The notes below the pieces were generated by a model. It was not told the origin of the DNA, searched no databases, and saw only the letters and a list, made by a program, of their open reading frames with translations. From positions 372,001 through 436,000 of the forward strand of contig WFMF01000116.1 of assembly GCA_011033025.1 (NCBI GenBank): a stretch of DNA of 64,000 nucleotides. The letters run 5' to 3'. This DNA is from Beroe forskalii. Lineage: Eukaryota; Ctenophora; Nuda; Beroida; Beroidae. A program made the translations under genes and the position numbers. Shown in pieces: positions 57,001-64,000 of the stretch; positions within the stretch are counted from its first letter, which is position 1; the number at the start of each line of letters is the position of its first letter.

Positions 57001-60000
57001 CATATTTTCGTACCCCTAAAATTTCCATCCCCTAAATCATTTCCCCTACATTAATTTATTGGTGATTGGTGATTTGATAAATTTGGCTATCAATGCATGA
57101 AATATAGAATTCCCAGACACCTTTCAATCAGTGCAGAAGGGTTCTAACTGCGGTAATTCAAACTAAAACCTTATACAAACGACTCAATAAAATTTTGGAA
57201 ATAGATGAATAAAGGGATCTTGGGCACACTAGAGGTTCGCCGACTTCCCCTAGAAGACCACTATAGAGGAGAACCACTAGAGGACACTAGAGGATTTCTT
57301 CATCGCGATTCGCTGCTACAGTCACGTGATCACGAATGATATGTATTTGCTGTAGCATGATCATTTTCATTGGATTTACCAACACGCTGCTGTTTGTCAA
57401 ATTTAAAAAATTAAATCCCCAGCGCAATAAACTTAGCCTTTTATTCAACTGACTATTCAACTTTGACCTGTTTTTTTCAGCCCTCCTTTCCTACAATTAC
57501 TGACCATTCAAATTTGACCTGATCTTTAGCCCTCGGCCTTGTGTATTTGTCAGTTGATGAACTGTTCTTAAGTTAGAACCAAAAATCAGCTTATCTTTAT
57601 CTTCAAGTGCTTTAATAATCTGATTAATCCATGTCTTTTACTGCTCTTGTCTGGAAAATCTATTATCAATGACCTCAGTGATATTGGCTTTTCTGAAGTT
57701 TTGATTTTCCCAAAATTTACCTTTTTCTAGTTTGAAAAAGAGGGTTTAATCAGAAATAGGACAAGTACTCAAGTAGAGGGGTTTCGAACATCTTCAATTG
57801 TAACAATGAAAACGTCGTGTTTTTTTGATATTTAAATGAATATATCATTCATCATAGGCATACATTCTGAGAAGTTCATTGGTTAGAATATAATATAAAA
57901 AGGGGAAAATCTTTTCTTTAATTTGGGGTATTTTTGAAAAAAATCTCCTGTTTTCGAACCCCCAAAATTTTGATTCCCGTAATTATTGCCTCATCATCTT
58001 ATTTTGTCTCGTAAGGTAATGATAAAGAAAAAAAGATTTATTTGATTTGAAACCATTTGAGTGACTTAAGTTGAATATTCCCAACAACAATACCCCTCTC
58101 CAGTTTCCTCGAGTGAACGATCAGCGAGATATAACATTGTCTGACATGGGGACCCCATGTCAGACAATGTTATATCTCGCTGATCGTTCACTCGGGGGTT
58201 CACTCTCTTTCCTACTCAGGGCATTACCCGACCGGAGATTGTGTACACTGGCATCACAGCATCGGATGCTATGAAGCGATCCATCGCTGCCATGGGAGGG
58301 GTCATGTCAGAAGATGTCACCACTTGCTCACACCTCGTTACAGACAGGGTTTGTTAGAAATAGAAATTTAGCATAGTTTACCATTTCCTTGATATTTCAT
58401 CACTGTGCACGATAGATATAATATTTTAATCTACAATCTTACAACAACCTCCTCAGATCAAGAGGACAGCGAAATTTCTGTGTGCTATAGGTCGTGGAAT
58501 CCCTATTGTTTCCGAAAATTGGCTGAAAGAAAGCAAAAAGTCTGAACACTTCCTAGGTATGAATTAGATTGATTTCTAATTGAAATTATCCAGATTATTT
58601 ATTTTCATTTGAATTAATTAAAAATAACTATTGCTTGGTCAAACCTTTATTTTCATCTGATCCCTGTTGCTCTGAAGGTATCTATATCATAAAGTGTTGC
58701 TCCTAATTGACATAACTAATAGCTGATAGCATCACAGTATCATGATACCATGCACCACAATATTCATGAATCATGAACTACTACTCCTAATGCAAGTAGT
58801 AACAAGTATAACAGTGCTGAACAATGGTGTTAAGGAGACTGGTCCGGAATCCGGAGTATTACCTCAGCTATTCAGAGTCACGCGTGTCAGGGTAATTCCG
58901 GGCGTCTCAGCCATTAACTGTAGTTGCATTCCTGGCATTAGTTGATGAATTGGACATATACTATTGTTATTTCCTGAGACTCCTGATTAATGAGGATTCC
59001 TCGGGTATTTGAATTGCAATGGCCAATGGGTATTATAGGTGGGATGAACAAGTAGTAGGCCCCAGGCCCCATGTGGCCAATATAATGCGTTTAAGCATGT
59101 GTTCTACCACTACCAGGAAGACTTTCCTAGGAAGGAAGTATGATAGGAAAGAAAGTAATAGGCCAAATTCGAGGTTTACTCTGTCATGGCAGGTGCGTGT
59201 TAATATGACAAACCCCTCGAAATTCGAATGTCCTTCTCTAATATAATCGCTGCTCTATTATTGTTTCAGACACTTCAGAGTTCACTATCAAAGACACGGA
59301 GACTGAACGGAAGTACAAGTTCGTCCTGTCCCAGTCCCTGGACACTGCGACTCAGAGCCCCTTCCTGTCAGGGTGGAGTGTGTACGTCACTAAGTCCTGC
59401 CAACCTACTCCCGAACAGTTCCAGTGCATCATCAGTGAGTACTGCGTTACAACTCGTGTCGAACACAGGCTAAGTGCGCGGCTTTTTCATGCGCGGTGTA
59501 ATCGTGCGTTACTCATTGCCTGTCATTATCAGCCAGTGAGCCGCGCGGCGCGCACTAAAAACCGTGCACGTAGGAGTTCGACAAGCCCCCGATAGGAATG
59601 TAGCCCGATGAAAGTTACGCGTTGTTCAGATTGGAGAATTCTAGAAGTTAACTTCAATATAATTAGAGAATTAGGCCCCTATAATACATTTTATACTTTG
59701 TTTAACGAAATTTTTCGCTGAGGCGAATTGATTTACAGCCTCCATGATGTATTTTCAATTCCTACATTCTTCATTGAGATTAACTGCATTTAAATGGCAT
59801 CAAATATTTACAACTCAATACTTAAATATGAATTTGAATGAAACGTGTTACCAATGATAATATATGCAAAGAAGTTCTTATCTTCTTTTTAGCTGAATTT
59901 GATTTGTAGATTGTACCTCTGATAATAAAGCAGAGGAATAAAATTACAAAAAATATCAATTTCTAAACCGTGACTTTTCCTCCACTTTTTCAACTTCCGG

Positions 60001-60232
60001 CGTAACCATGGTAACCCTTGTTTCAGGTTGTAACGGTGGTTTCATGTTAAAACGGCTTCCCAAAGCTTCAGATACCAACGTGATAATCGTCGCAACGGAT
60101 AAGGACAACCTGAAGACACTTTCCAAGAGCGGGCACCCCATTTGCTCCACCGAACTGATTCTGACGGGTGCGCTACGACAAGAACTCGCTGTCTCGGAGT
60201 TTACTCTCCGGGCTAAATCACCCGAACTTTAG
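27992..60232 (+). CDS. MDC1-like mediator of DNA damage checkpoint (27 exons, about 1,823 residues)
   Basis: Exons: 27992-28072, 28439-28484, 28839-28894, 29044-29136, 29762-29852, 29990-30044, 31327-31449, 31613-31727, 31910-32042, 32539-32636, 32783-33191, 38852-38928, 48656-49046, 49415-50484, 50916-51005, 51142-51229, 53082-53108, 53332-53763, 54543-54611, 54961-55119, 55377-55598, 55794-56638, 56822-56923, 58220-58348, 58457-58556, 59270-59434, 60027-60232. All junctions keep phase; the donors of exons 6, 9 and 18 are weakest and were chosen by phase. Human MDC1 has 2,089 residues. MDC1 binds phosphorylated H2AX at DNA breaks through its BRCTs and recruits NBS1, RNF8 and ATM. The match of both terminal domains and the order FHA, acidic region, TQ region, repeats, BRCT pair supports orthology. 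Two other genes lie in its introns 11 and 12. Confidence 0.88.
28622..28745. repeat. Minisatellite in MDC1-like intron 2 (right arm)
   Basis: Imperfect 16-17-bp units of the type GTCAGTGTTAACTGGT, the counterpart of 15840-15930 with different unit order and a more uniform run of three units. Confidence 0.7.
29266..29596. mobile_element. Right-arm-only insertion in MDC1-like intron 4
   Basis: About 330 bases are absent from the left arm at the matching point. The insert contains an inverted pair (TATCGAAAATT and AATTTTCGATA) flanked by TCACAC words, and a third related ATATCGATAATTATCACAC copy near its end. This looks like a MITE, but exact ends and a target duplication could not be fixed. 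Confidence 0.5.
30109..30771. mobile_element. Right-arm-only insertion in MDC1-like intron 6
   Basis: About 660 bases separate GAATATCG from CGTCACACTAT, which are adjacent in the left arm. The insert carries a GTGACAGA-type minisatellite. No terminal repeats were seen, so its class is unknown; a deletion on the left is also possible. Confidence 0.5.
30325..30595. repeat. 46-bp dimeric minisatellite
   Basis: About eleven 23-bp half-units of the type CAGAAGTTCTGTGACAGATC, alternating with CAGCAGTTGTGTGACAAAACC, so the higher-order period is about 46 bp. The array lies inside the right-only insertion and is absent from the left arm. Confidence 0.85.
32188..32464. mobile_element. MITE in MDC1-like intron 9, right arm only
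   Basis: The ends GGGGCCGTATGATGCAA and its inverted partner at 32448-32464 bound a 277-bp element. CTA lies on the left and TTA on the right, consistent with an imperfect 3-bp target duplication. The left arm lacks the element. The GGGGCC end and 3-bp target resemble the MITEs at 4574 and 7665, although the rest of the ends differ. Confidence 0.75.
32783..33191 (+). CDS. MDC1-like exon 11: acidic segment
   Basis: The exon encodes 136 residues, mostly Glu, Asp, Ser and Thr, with motifs such as [21 protein letters not shown] and SSDMDIT. In human MDC1 the comparable region carries SDTD motifs, phosphorylated by CK2 and bound by NBS1. No exact SDTD is present here; SDSE and SDMD are the nearest. 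This is the most divergent coding stretch between the arms (about nine residue differences). Confidence 0.75.
33192..35049. other. MDC1-like intron 11, arm part
   Basis: Mirrors the left arm without its three large insertions. It holds the CACGTG/TGACGTCA cluster at about 33882-33956 and the empty sites for the left-only elements. No exon was recognised. Confidence 0.55.
33882..33956. promoter_or_regulatory. Cluster of CACGTG and TGACGTCA motifs (right arm)
   Basis: Counterpart of 10315-10390, with three CACGTG hexamers, a TGACGTCA octamer and further ACGT cores within 75 bases. Confidence 0.35.
35065..35164. repeat. Palindromic array, inner terminal region of the Mutator-like element
   Basis: Five units of the type CGGACATTTGTCCG (one with CAGT in place of CATT), spaced by ACA or a longer spacer. 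Confidence 0.8.
35285..35551 (-). CDS. Short FLYWCH-type zinc-finger protein, right copy (88 residues)
   Basis: Identical in protein sequence to the left copy at 6501-6767. It shows [18 protein letters not shown] and GCRAS of the FLYWCH fold and lacks an obvious terminal HxH pair. The TATA box TTTTATA (plus-strand reading) is at 35623-35629. It is enclosed by the palindromic termini of the Mutator-like element and runs opposite to the MDC1-like gene whose intron contains it. Confidence 0.7.
   Translation of the reverse strand: MATNLTFVPGKKKDTGNSILDGHRFVLDKKRNEYCYWKCALFRTGCRASTASTAYIRKQELKKRAVVTDLPTKRLAAEASAGLGFEAC
35623..35629 (-). promoter_or_regulatory. TATA box of the FLYWCH gene (right copy)
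   Basis: TATAAAA on the minus strand, 72 bases upstream of the ATG at 35551, mirroring the left copy. Confidence 0.55.
35911..36008. repeat. Palindromic array, outer terminal region of the Mutator-like element
   Basis: Units of the type CGGACAAATGTCCG, inverted relative to the inner array and missing from the left arm. Confidence 0.8.
36025..36434. other. Region upstream of the PAN/sushi gene
   Basis: AT-rich, with an imperfect pair of ATAACACTCGG/AAACACTCGG repeats at about 36280-36345. It probably contains the promoter of the next gene, but no convincing element was identified. Confidence 0.35.
36435..37709 (+). CDS. Secreted or GPI-anchored PAN and sushi domain protein (424 residues)
   Basis: A single open exon begins [16 protein letters not shown], a hydrophobic signal peptide. 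Residues 56-130 form a PAN/apple-type domain with six Cys (56, 84, 88, 94, 108, 130). The middle, with repeated short W and G motifs ([25 protein letters not shown]), may be a ricin-like beta-trefoil, but this is tentative. Residues 316-373 carry four Cys in sushi/CCP spacing (316, 345, 364, 373). The C-terminus after KGTVV is hydrophobic and ends the protein, which suits a GPI signal or membrane anchor. Such domain mixes are common in invertebrate cell-surface or lectin-like proteins. It lies inside MDC1-like intron 11 on the same strand; no introns were needed. Confidence 0.72.
   Translation: MMSTLSNLLGFLCLPGVLSFFSASPVSYSHKIIGAFLENVDSQGESTKPDAYMPHCVIKYGPSFTDTLDSSSMIQIKVDSVELCWSYCIHVWDCKAFSFSPRRGNKICYLFYKDITRSNHPVSAGYRMVCLQHILGRDMSLLFARDRQVSSGVFITDPENWSKCLTPVENGNTTVVAWGECSKSSLWFLTRSKGITLRGIPNATRILPLSRPGYALQYEESQLPASPFSLVPILNKKSFSDQVNKVGFFRRLEQQSFVVYKIYQDQGFYFAIEGVHREASERNSPDGKGENVYSSFTLDMLKRVRIWRAENWTAPCRNVAVKNGAVENLYDLPFFLAGSQIRIRCNYRYGVASLNYSTLQIVTCSENMVIQPCQWMGSIIDLTSPVMLSQATSQLPNNGIWKQNKPKGTVVMFMLLSFFRCVLQ
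37710..38851. other. Intron 11 of MDC1-like, after the nested gene
   Basis: No coding frame recognised. A splice acceptor (GTTCCTATCAG) ends the interval at 38851, before exon 12. Confidence 0.45.
38931..39645. repeat. 19-bp minisatellite in MDC1-like intron 12
   Basis: About 37 units of TTAGATTAACCACCCACTC with small variants (AGCC, AATC, ACCTCC in place of AACC). Some blocks of several units are repeated as a group (for example those containing CCTCCCTCACTTTGA), showing higher-order amplification. It starts a few bases after the exon 12 donor. No unique spacers, so it is not a CRISPR array. Confidence 0.92.
39733..40690. mobile_element. Foldback-type repeat, copy 2
   Basis: Ends match the repeat at 23151-23945. 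Near its start AACAAGAATTG and CAATTCTTGTT, then GCGCCTGC and GCAGGCGC, form two nested inverted pairs. The end repeats the GATCTCTGCCAACCCTC word, a poly-T/poly-A hairpin and GGGGAGGGAAA. A GGACGGAC run lies at 40463-40495. The internal minus-strand frames look random. Confidence 0.6.
40829..43212 (-). mobile_element. 5'-truncated LINE with RNase H domain
   Basis: From about 42760 down to 41315 the minus strand encodes the end of a non-LTR ORF2. It includes an RT C-terminal part ([17 protein letters not shown], then [15 protein letters not shown]), an RNase H domain ([41 protein letters not shown]), then a zinc-knuckle-like CEYC...H...C and a basic tail. A one-base frame change interrupts RNase H near 42300, and another break lies near 42690. 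The 3' end has a short TACAA-repeat tail at about 40842-40862. RNase H points to the I/Ingi/R1-like groups. A 17-bp direct repeat (40812-40828 and 43213-43229) may be the target duplication; 42770-43212 is not recognisably LINE. Confidence 0.78.
43230..44731. other. MDC1-like intron 12, no further gene recognised
   Basis: AT-rich sequence with random short frames. The last 200 bases are the 3' flank of the carboxypeptidase gene; no clear AATAAA was seen close to its stop codon. Confidence 0.4.
44732..46523 (-). CDS. Carboxypeptidase A-like zinc metallopeptidase (M14), two exons, 473 residues
   Basis: Exon 1 (46523-46395) encodes a signal peptide ([20 protein letters not shown]) and the start of the propeptide; exon 2 (46024-44732) encodes the rest. 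The GTAGGT donor and TTCTTAG acceptor join DYEGYN to [12 protein letters not shown], the usual beginning of a procarboxypeptidase. Catalytic residues are all visible: His211 and Glu214 (GTHSREW), Asn300-Arg301 (DTNRNW), His353 (DYHSY), Tyr413 (WYDVSG) and Glu436 (IELRD). Residue 420, which sets specificity, is Ile (SSIDW), as in A-type enzymes that cut hydrophobic C-terminal residues. A Cys-rich insert (about 278-296) makes it longer than the usual 420. A secreted, trypsin-activated digestive-type enzyme is likely. It lies inside MDC1-like intron 12 on the opposite strand. An in-frame ATG at 46679 is possible but would bury the signal peptide. Confidence 0.92.
46524..48655. other. Upstream flank of the carboxypeptidase gene and end of MDC1-like intron 12
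   Basis: No additional gene recognised. A 22-bp perfect palindrome centred on GATATATC lies at 48059-48080. The splice acceptor CATTCCAG ends the interval at 48655. Confidence 0.45.
48656..49046 (+). CDS. MDC1-like exon 13: four 13-residue SP/TP repeats
   Basis: The exon encodes four tandem copies of ESPLTPxKxPIPE (about residues 505-556), each with an SP and a TP site. They are followed by [15 protein letters not shown]. This resembles in character, not sequence, the Pro/Ser/Thr repeat region of vertebrate MDC1. Proline-directed phosphorylation is plausible but inferred. Confidence 0.8.
49047..49414. other. MDC1-like intron 13
   Basis: Short AT-rich intron with a GTAATT donor and TTTTCAG acceptor; nothing else seen. 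Confidence 0.7.
49415..50484 (+). CDS. MDC1-like exon 14: TP repeats and triple TQ repeat
   Basis: The largest exon (357 residues) starts with a duplicated module VEKTPP...[11 protein letters not shown] / VEKTQPP...[11 protein letters not shown]. Three units of about 25 residues follow, each with [EYF]TQEV (Thr706, Thr731, Thr757) and ending in SDG. TQ is the ATM phosphorylation motif. Human MDC1 has four TQxF sites at a similar position that, once phosphorylated, bind the RNF8 FHA domain. Four DKG-containing repeats ([15 protein letters not shown] type) and an acidic tail with DSDTTDIED close the exon. Confidence 0.85.
51230..53081. other. MDC1-like intron 16
   Basis: About 1.85 kb, AT-rich, without a recognisable exon, gene or repeat. 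It contains short direct repeats around ACTATGTGGGT near 51660-51700. Confidence 0.5.
53764..54542. other. MDC1-like intron 18 with a MITE remnant
   Basis: Bases about 54455-54525 resemble one end of the 7665-8050 MITE (TTTGCGGACAAGGGGG, then AGGGGTCTAAAATA). The opposite end was not found, so this is a fragment. Confidence 0.45.
55794..56638 (+). CDS. MDC1-like exon 22: basic segment, 14-residue repeats, AT-hook-like motif
   Basis: The 282 residues include [13 protein letters not shown], five tandem copies of a 14-residue unit of the type [14 protein letters not shown], a [11 protein letters not shown]-hook-like motif near residue 1500, two VKEE/VKQEP sites of SUMO-consensus form, and an Arg/Gly stretch ([11 protein letters not shown]). 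The segment is probably disordered and suited to DNA or nucleosome binding. The family match rests on the flanking domains. Confidence 0.8.
56952..58020. mobile_element. Putative DNA transposon in MDC1-like intron 23
   Basis: ATTACCTTACGAGACA at 56952-56967 is repeated inverted at 58005-58020, bounding 1,069 bases without a coding frame. Just inside the ends both sides show related CCCC/GGGG-rich words, also inverted. No target duplication was clear. Confidence 0.55.
58110..58194. repeat. 85-bp near-perfect palindrome
   Basis: Two 42-base arms (58110-58151 and 58153-58194) are exact reverse complements around a single central A (GGGGACCCC). Three more pairs, one of them G-T, extend it outward. 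It ends 25 bases before exon 24, inside the acceptor region of intron 23. Confidence 0.95.
58220..60232 (+). CDS. MDC1-like exons 24-27: tandem BRCT domains
   Basis: BRCT1 runs from [12 protein letters not shown] (residue 1625 on) through [20 protein letters not shown] to the WLKES helix; BRCT2 from KFVLSQSL through [12 protein letters not shown] to [10 protein letters not shown]. The match to human MDC1 is close ([20 protein letters not shown]). The residues that hold phosphorylated H2AX are kept: Thr1634, Arg1670 and Lys1673. The stop codon lies 27 residues after the last BRCT helix. Confidence 0.93.
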
Positions 60233-60300
60233 GTGCCAAGTCACCCGAACTTTAGGTGTCAAATCACCCGAACTTTAGGTGTCGAGTTGACGCACTTTAG
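60210..60300. repeat. Tandem repeat containing the MDC1-like stop codon
   Basis: Three to four copies of TCACCCGAACTTTAGGTGTC plus 3-4 bases. The first copy encodes the final residues SPEL and the stop codon TAG; the others follow in the 3' untranslated region. Confidence 0.9.
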
Positions 60301-63300
60301 GTGACAATTTGTCTTTGTTTATGAAGGTAATACGTGCTGTGGGACTGTTCACAAAATGAAATGTTAGATGATGCCGCAGTAATTTAAAAGCCGCTACCGA
60401 ACGTAAAACAAAGGACTGTTAAATTCTTATCTCCGCGTTTGTTTTTACTAATGTACAAAACTTTGACACTGTAATAAGGCTCCGTAAAGTATGCTCAGTC
60501 TATGTCGGTATATTGTGATATTCGATCGTTCAAAATAAGTAAACATTTGGGTATCAGGACATTTGTTTGCCAGCTGTCTCGTATCTTTCCAACTTGTTCT
60601 ATTTTCGTTAGCTCAGTGTGGTGTGCTGGTCCTGTCTTGATGTCTTGATATCAATACGCCCTATGTCTGCATTGCTTGCCCACTGTCTCAATACACTGGT
60701 ACACTTCAGTAATGCCTCATTGAAAAAACATTTCCGGAATCATATTTACGATTCAAAAAGAGACCCCTTAATATGAGCTGAATATAGAATATTCACACCG
60801 TCCCGATTATGCGACATTTTTGCATTTTGACACCTAATTTATTACTTGTTAGAGACACGTTGACGCTCATTTTTTATCATTCTTGCTTTGCTGATAATAC
60901 CGGTAAAACCCGTTTAATATTTCCCAGGCTTAGATAATTTCAAATGGTATTTATTGCTGCACCATTGCCTTGTGACACAGGATTAGCTTCCTGGTATTTC
61001 TGGTATGAAGAGCACTGAGTGATGTCATTCATTCCAATATCATGCCTTATTCAGATCCTATGCTTGTCTACGAATAATGAGGACCCGTCTAAAACAAAAC
61101 CTTGCGTTTTGTGAAATACCCGTTTTTATCAGGTGATGCTTAGAATTATAAGCAGTCAAGGGTTGCACCTGACGTCATCACCATAGTATTGAATGTTAAA
61201 TTGATGACGAAATATCGCCTTGTTTTCCAGCATGTGAGTTTAACCTCGTGTTCAGCCGGGCTTACTGATCGTGCGAACGCGTATTCTCAAGAACGTGAGA
61301 GCCTGCTTTTCACAGTATTTTTGTAATCTAGCTGAATAAATAATATTAGGTAATTTGGGAAAATAAACTGCAAAAAAGTACGGGCATCAGGTTAAAAATA
61401 AGCTGCCAAAAATATCAGCAAATAGGATAATCACATTACTCGACTAATTATGAGTATGTTTTTCATTTCCGATTGTGTCTATGACCTGCAATTCGAGCAA
61501 TAATTGTATAAAAAGTCCAGCAAAACTGGTTTTATGATATTTGGCCTATATCTCCTAATTAATTTTGTAAAATACTATCTCTGATCTCATGTTCGGTACC
61601 ACTACCATTCCAAGCACACTACGTAAGTACAAGGTAACCTACGTAAGTATTATTGACACTCACACTGCACAATTTGAACCCCTCAGTTTCATATCAAATG
61701 TCATTTAATCTGGGTGTGAACGCGGTGAAAAGCCACGGTCTACTTTTGAGACCCGTGTGTCTGCTTAACTTGACGTCATAAAGCTTTATATGTGGGCTAG
61801 TTGAACCCTGATTGGGCGCATGTGACCGGCAAGATAAGAGAGGCAAACAGCTGATAGATGTGTCCTGGACACAGTACATGAGAGCACTCAATACTTCGTT
61901 ATGTTTCCTATACTGCTTGATGTGTCGCTTGGAACTTGGTTTTCCGAAGTCCGGACATGAGCTCATCAAGAACGGGGGCTAATAATTACCAAATTTTAAA
62001 ATGATCTCAAGCCGTATTTTTGGCAAATGATGTGATGAGTATCAAAGAAACTTTCTGAAACTGAAAGGCTGGCTTTCATGGATCCCGTGATTTTGATAAG
62101 CTTACGTCCCTTGTCCAGGCAGCCATTTTGAAACTCGTTACTTTGGATTGACTAACATATTTTTACTTTTAGTTTTTATGCTGTTTATGACGCATTTAAT
62201 TTTGACAGCATAATTGAGTGTTCAGTTTATTATGTTAATGTGCTTTTTATTGCTTTACTGAGTAAATATGTTAGCAATAGCACCGTATAGAATCCTTTTG
62301 TTGAACTAAAAGCCCGATAGTAAGTTATCATTTATTTGCTATTTATTTGGGTTGTGAAATTTATTTTTCGTCGGCTAAGTTTTTTCTGGGAAATTGTTTA
62401 AAGAAACCTTTGTAAGTATTGTTGAAGGTGCTTTTAAATTAGAGTAAAACTTGGATTTTAGTGCACTTCCCCGTCCCATTGTGATGTCTAGTGAATGAGG
62501 GGGCTGTTTATCACAGTCTATCTTAATCGAAGTAATGCCTCAGCAAATTATAGCCGGTAACAGTAATAACTAATAACCAGCGGATAATCACTGCACATAT
62601 TGCCACAAATACCTGTGTTCTCATCACATGGCTAAGGGAACGTGATCCCCCTAATTTATTATTTCACTCTCCTTTCCACCGCCGCCAGTATTAAATATGG
62701 TGCATAATTCATGATAATCCTTCGTCAAAGAGTCTTTAATTCCACCCTACTATGCAAAATTACCCAAAAACTTAGCTGTTGCAACATCTGAGAATGGTTC
62801 TGAAATTTCCACTCGCGCGTCATTTGTACGTACGTGATGCTAATTGAACTGTGATTATCACGTACATACGTGGTGGCGCGCGGATGGAAATTTTAGGAAG
62901 GTTCTCAATTTGTCCTGTAATTTCTACGCGCACCTCATGTGGTACTAATTGCATGGTTCTCGGCGGCCAGAAAGGCTATACATTTCATAAAATAGAATTA
63001 TGAACCGTTATATAATGAATTTCAAGGAAGTTACGTGACATAATCCTATTGCTACTGTGAGAGCTACTTAGAGCCACTGGTTTTTAATGTACTATATATC
63101 CGTAGTTTCATTGCCAGAAATAACATGTGACTTCATGATCAAGTGATCCTGATTGGATTATACGTCCTGCGGCTATATTATTAGTAATAACGCCCTCTCT
63201 GAAACGGTTCCAAGGACAACTGTGAATTATTTCCTGGGCAATTCTGGAACTGTATGGTTTGTTATTAACTAGGTAATTTCAACTGAAGCTTATATTATGC

Positions 63301-63455
63301 TACGAGTACGTTCTTTAAGTTTATGTTAATTCTATTTTCATGATTTTCAATATTGTTAGTAATATGTTATGCACCATTTTACTATTGTATTTGATTATTT
63401 CGTGGTCTGATTTTGATACAGTTCACATAGTATATGCGTGCTCTTGAAATACTGA
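60301..63455. other. Downstream flank, no gene recognised
   Basis: AT-rich sequence with random short frames. It probably begins with the MDC1-like 3' untranslated region; a possible AATAAA lies near 61334. An imperfect hairpin lies at about 62798-62917. Confidence 0.4.
62798..62917. repeat. Imperfect inverted repeat of about 40-bp arms
   Basis: GAAATTTCCACTCGCGCG and TACGTACGTGAT are mirrored by ATCACGTACATACGTGG and GGCGCGCGGATGGAAATTT across a short loop. It could be a small foldback element. Confidence 0.6.
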
Positions 63456-63792
63456 TTAAGGAAAATTGACGGATTGCTGGATTGCATTCATTAGTTCATT
63501 CATTTTCCGAAGAGTATAATAATATACTGTATTTTCCGAAGAGTATAATAATATACTGTATTTTCCGAAGAGTATAATAATATACTGTATATGATCGTAC
63601 CGGTACACGTGCAATGTCAGTATTTCAATCACGCATCTTTTCAACGTCCTTCTAAGGATTGCATCGAAGGAAAATTGACGGATTGCTGGATTGCATTCAT
63701 TAGTTCATTCATTTTCCGAAGAGTATATGATCGTACCGGTACACGTGCAATGTCAGTATTTCAATCACGCATCTTTTCAACGTCCTTCTTTT
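63456..63792. repeat. Tandem duplication with an internal 30-bp triplication
   Basis: A block starting GGAAAATTGACGGATTGCTG is present twice (about 63459-63654 and 63669-63789). The first copy contains three units of TATTTTCCGAAGAGTATAAT plus about ten bases; the second has one partial unit. The duplication is otherwise nearly identical, so recent. Confidence 0.9.
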
Positions 63793-64000
63793 ATTGAATA
63801 GGCAAGGGGCCGTCCTTCATCGAGGGGAAGTAGTTTAACAAAAGCGACAGACGTTAGCATAATGATAAGGGGAGGGTATGTTAATTAGGCTAATTGTGTA
63901 CGGATTAGATTCCGATCACATTTGTTAATTGGGTTCCTGTCACGTTCGTTGATTAGATCACAAGCACACTCGCAGATAGTGATTGGATTCAAATACGTCC

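Noticed and set aside
58110-58194. Palindrome as a microRNA precursor
   Set aside because: A perfect duplex with a loop of a few bases lacks the mismatches and loop typical of animal microRNA hairpins.
1-64000. tRNA, rRNA, LTR pairs or virus-like genes
   Set aside because: Both strands were scanned by eye for B-box motifs, rRNA-like words, paired direct LTRs, integrase, protease or capsid motifs, and none was convincing.

Overview
This window is nuclear DNA from an animal, most likely a marine or other aquatic invertebrate (a deuterostome or lophotrochozoan fits; the species cannot be named from sequence). It is AT-rich, its genes are split by GT..AG introns, it carries animal-type LINEs, MITEs and a FLYWCH Mutator-like element, and its main gene is a homologue of the DNA-damage mediator MDC1. 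No rRNA, tRNA, CRISPR array, bacterial-type operon, LTR pair or virus-like element was recognised.

Layout. 1-6.2 kb: decayed LINE pieces, a MITE and one orphan terminal exon. 6.19-19.58 kb: left arm of a large inverted duplication. It holds a truncated FLYWCH Mutator-like element, three left-only insertions, a partial MDC1-like gene (exons 1-11, minus strand) and a complete SLC18B1-like transporter gene (plus strand). 19.6-24.9 kb: spacer with about 1 kb that looks like poor base calling, repeats and a LINE remnant. 24.95-35.86 kb: right arm in mirror order, with SLC18B1-like (minus) and MDC1-like exons 1-11 (plus), three right-only insertions and the same Mutator-like element, here with both ends and a 9-bp target duplication. 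35.9-60.2 kb: the rest of MDC1-like (exons 12-27). Its introns host a PAN/sushi secreted-protein gene (36.4-37.7 kb, same strand), a carboxypeptidase A-like gene (44.7-46.5 kb, opposite strand), a LINE fragment and a long minisatellite. 60.2-64 kb: no gene seen, only short repeats.

The right-hand MDC1-like gene can be followed through 27 exons with consistent phase to a predicted protein of about 1,823 residues. It has an N-terminal DTQ motif and FHA domain, acidic and S/T-P segments, a triple TQ repeat, basic AT-hook-like segments and tandem BRCTs with the phosphopeptide-binding residues. In each arm it sits head-to-head with SLC18B1-like across 530-590 bp, a probable shared promoter. Introns of the two arms differ by several percent while the conserved exons are almost identical, and each arm has private transposon insertions. 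The arms are therefore either a true palindromic duplication under selection or two haplotypes joined head-to-head by an assembler. The poor-looking spacer sequence and the arm edge lying inside a repetitive element keep the second possibility open.
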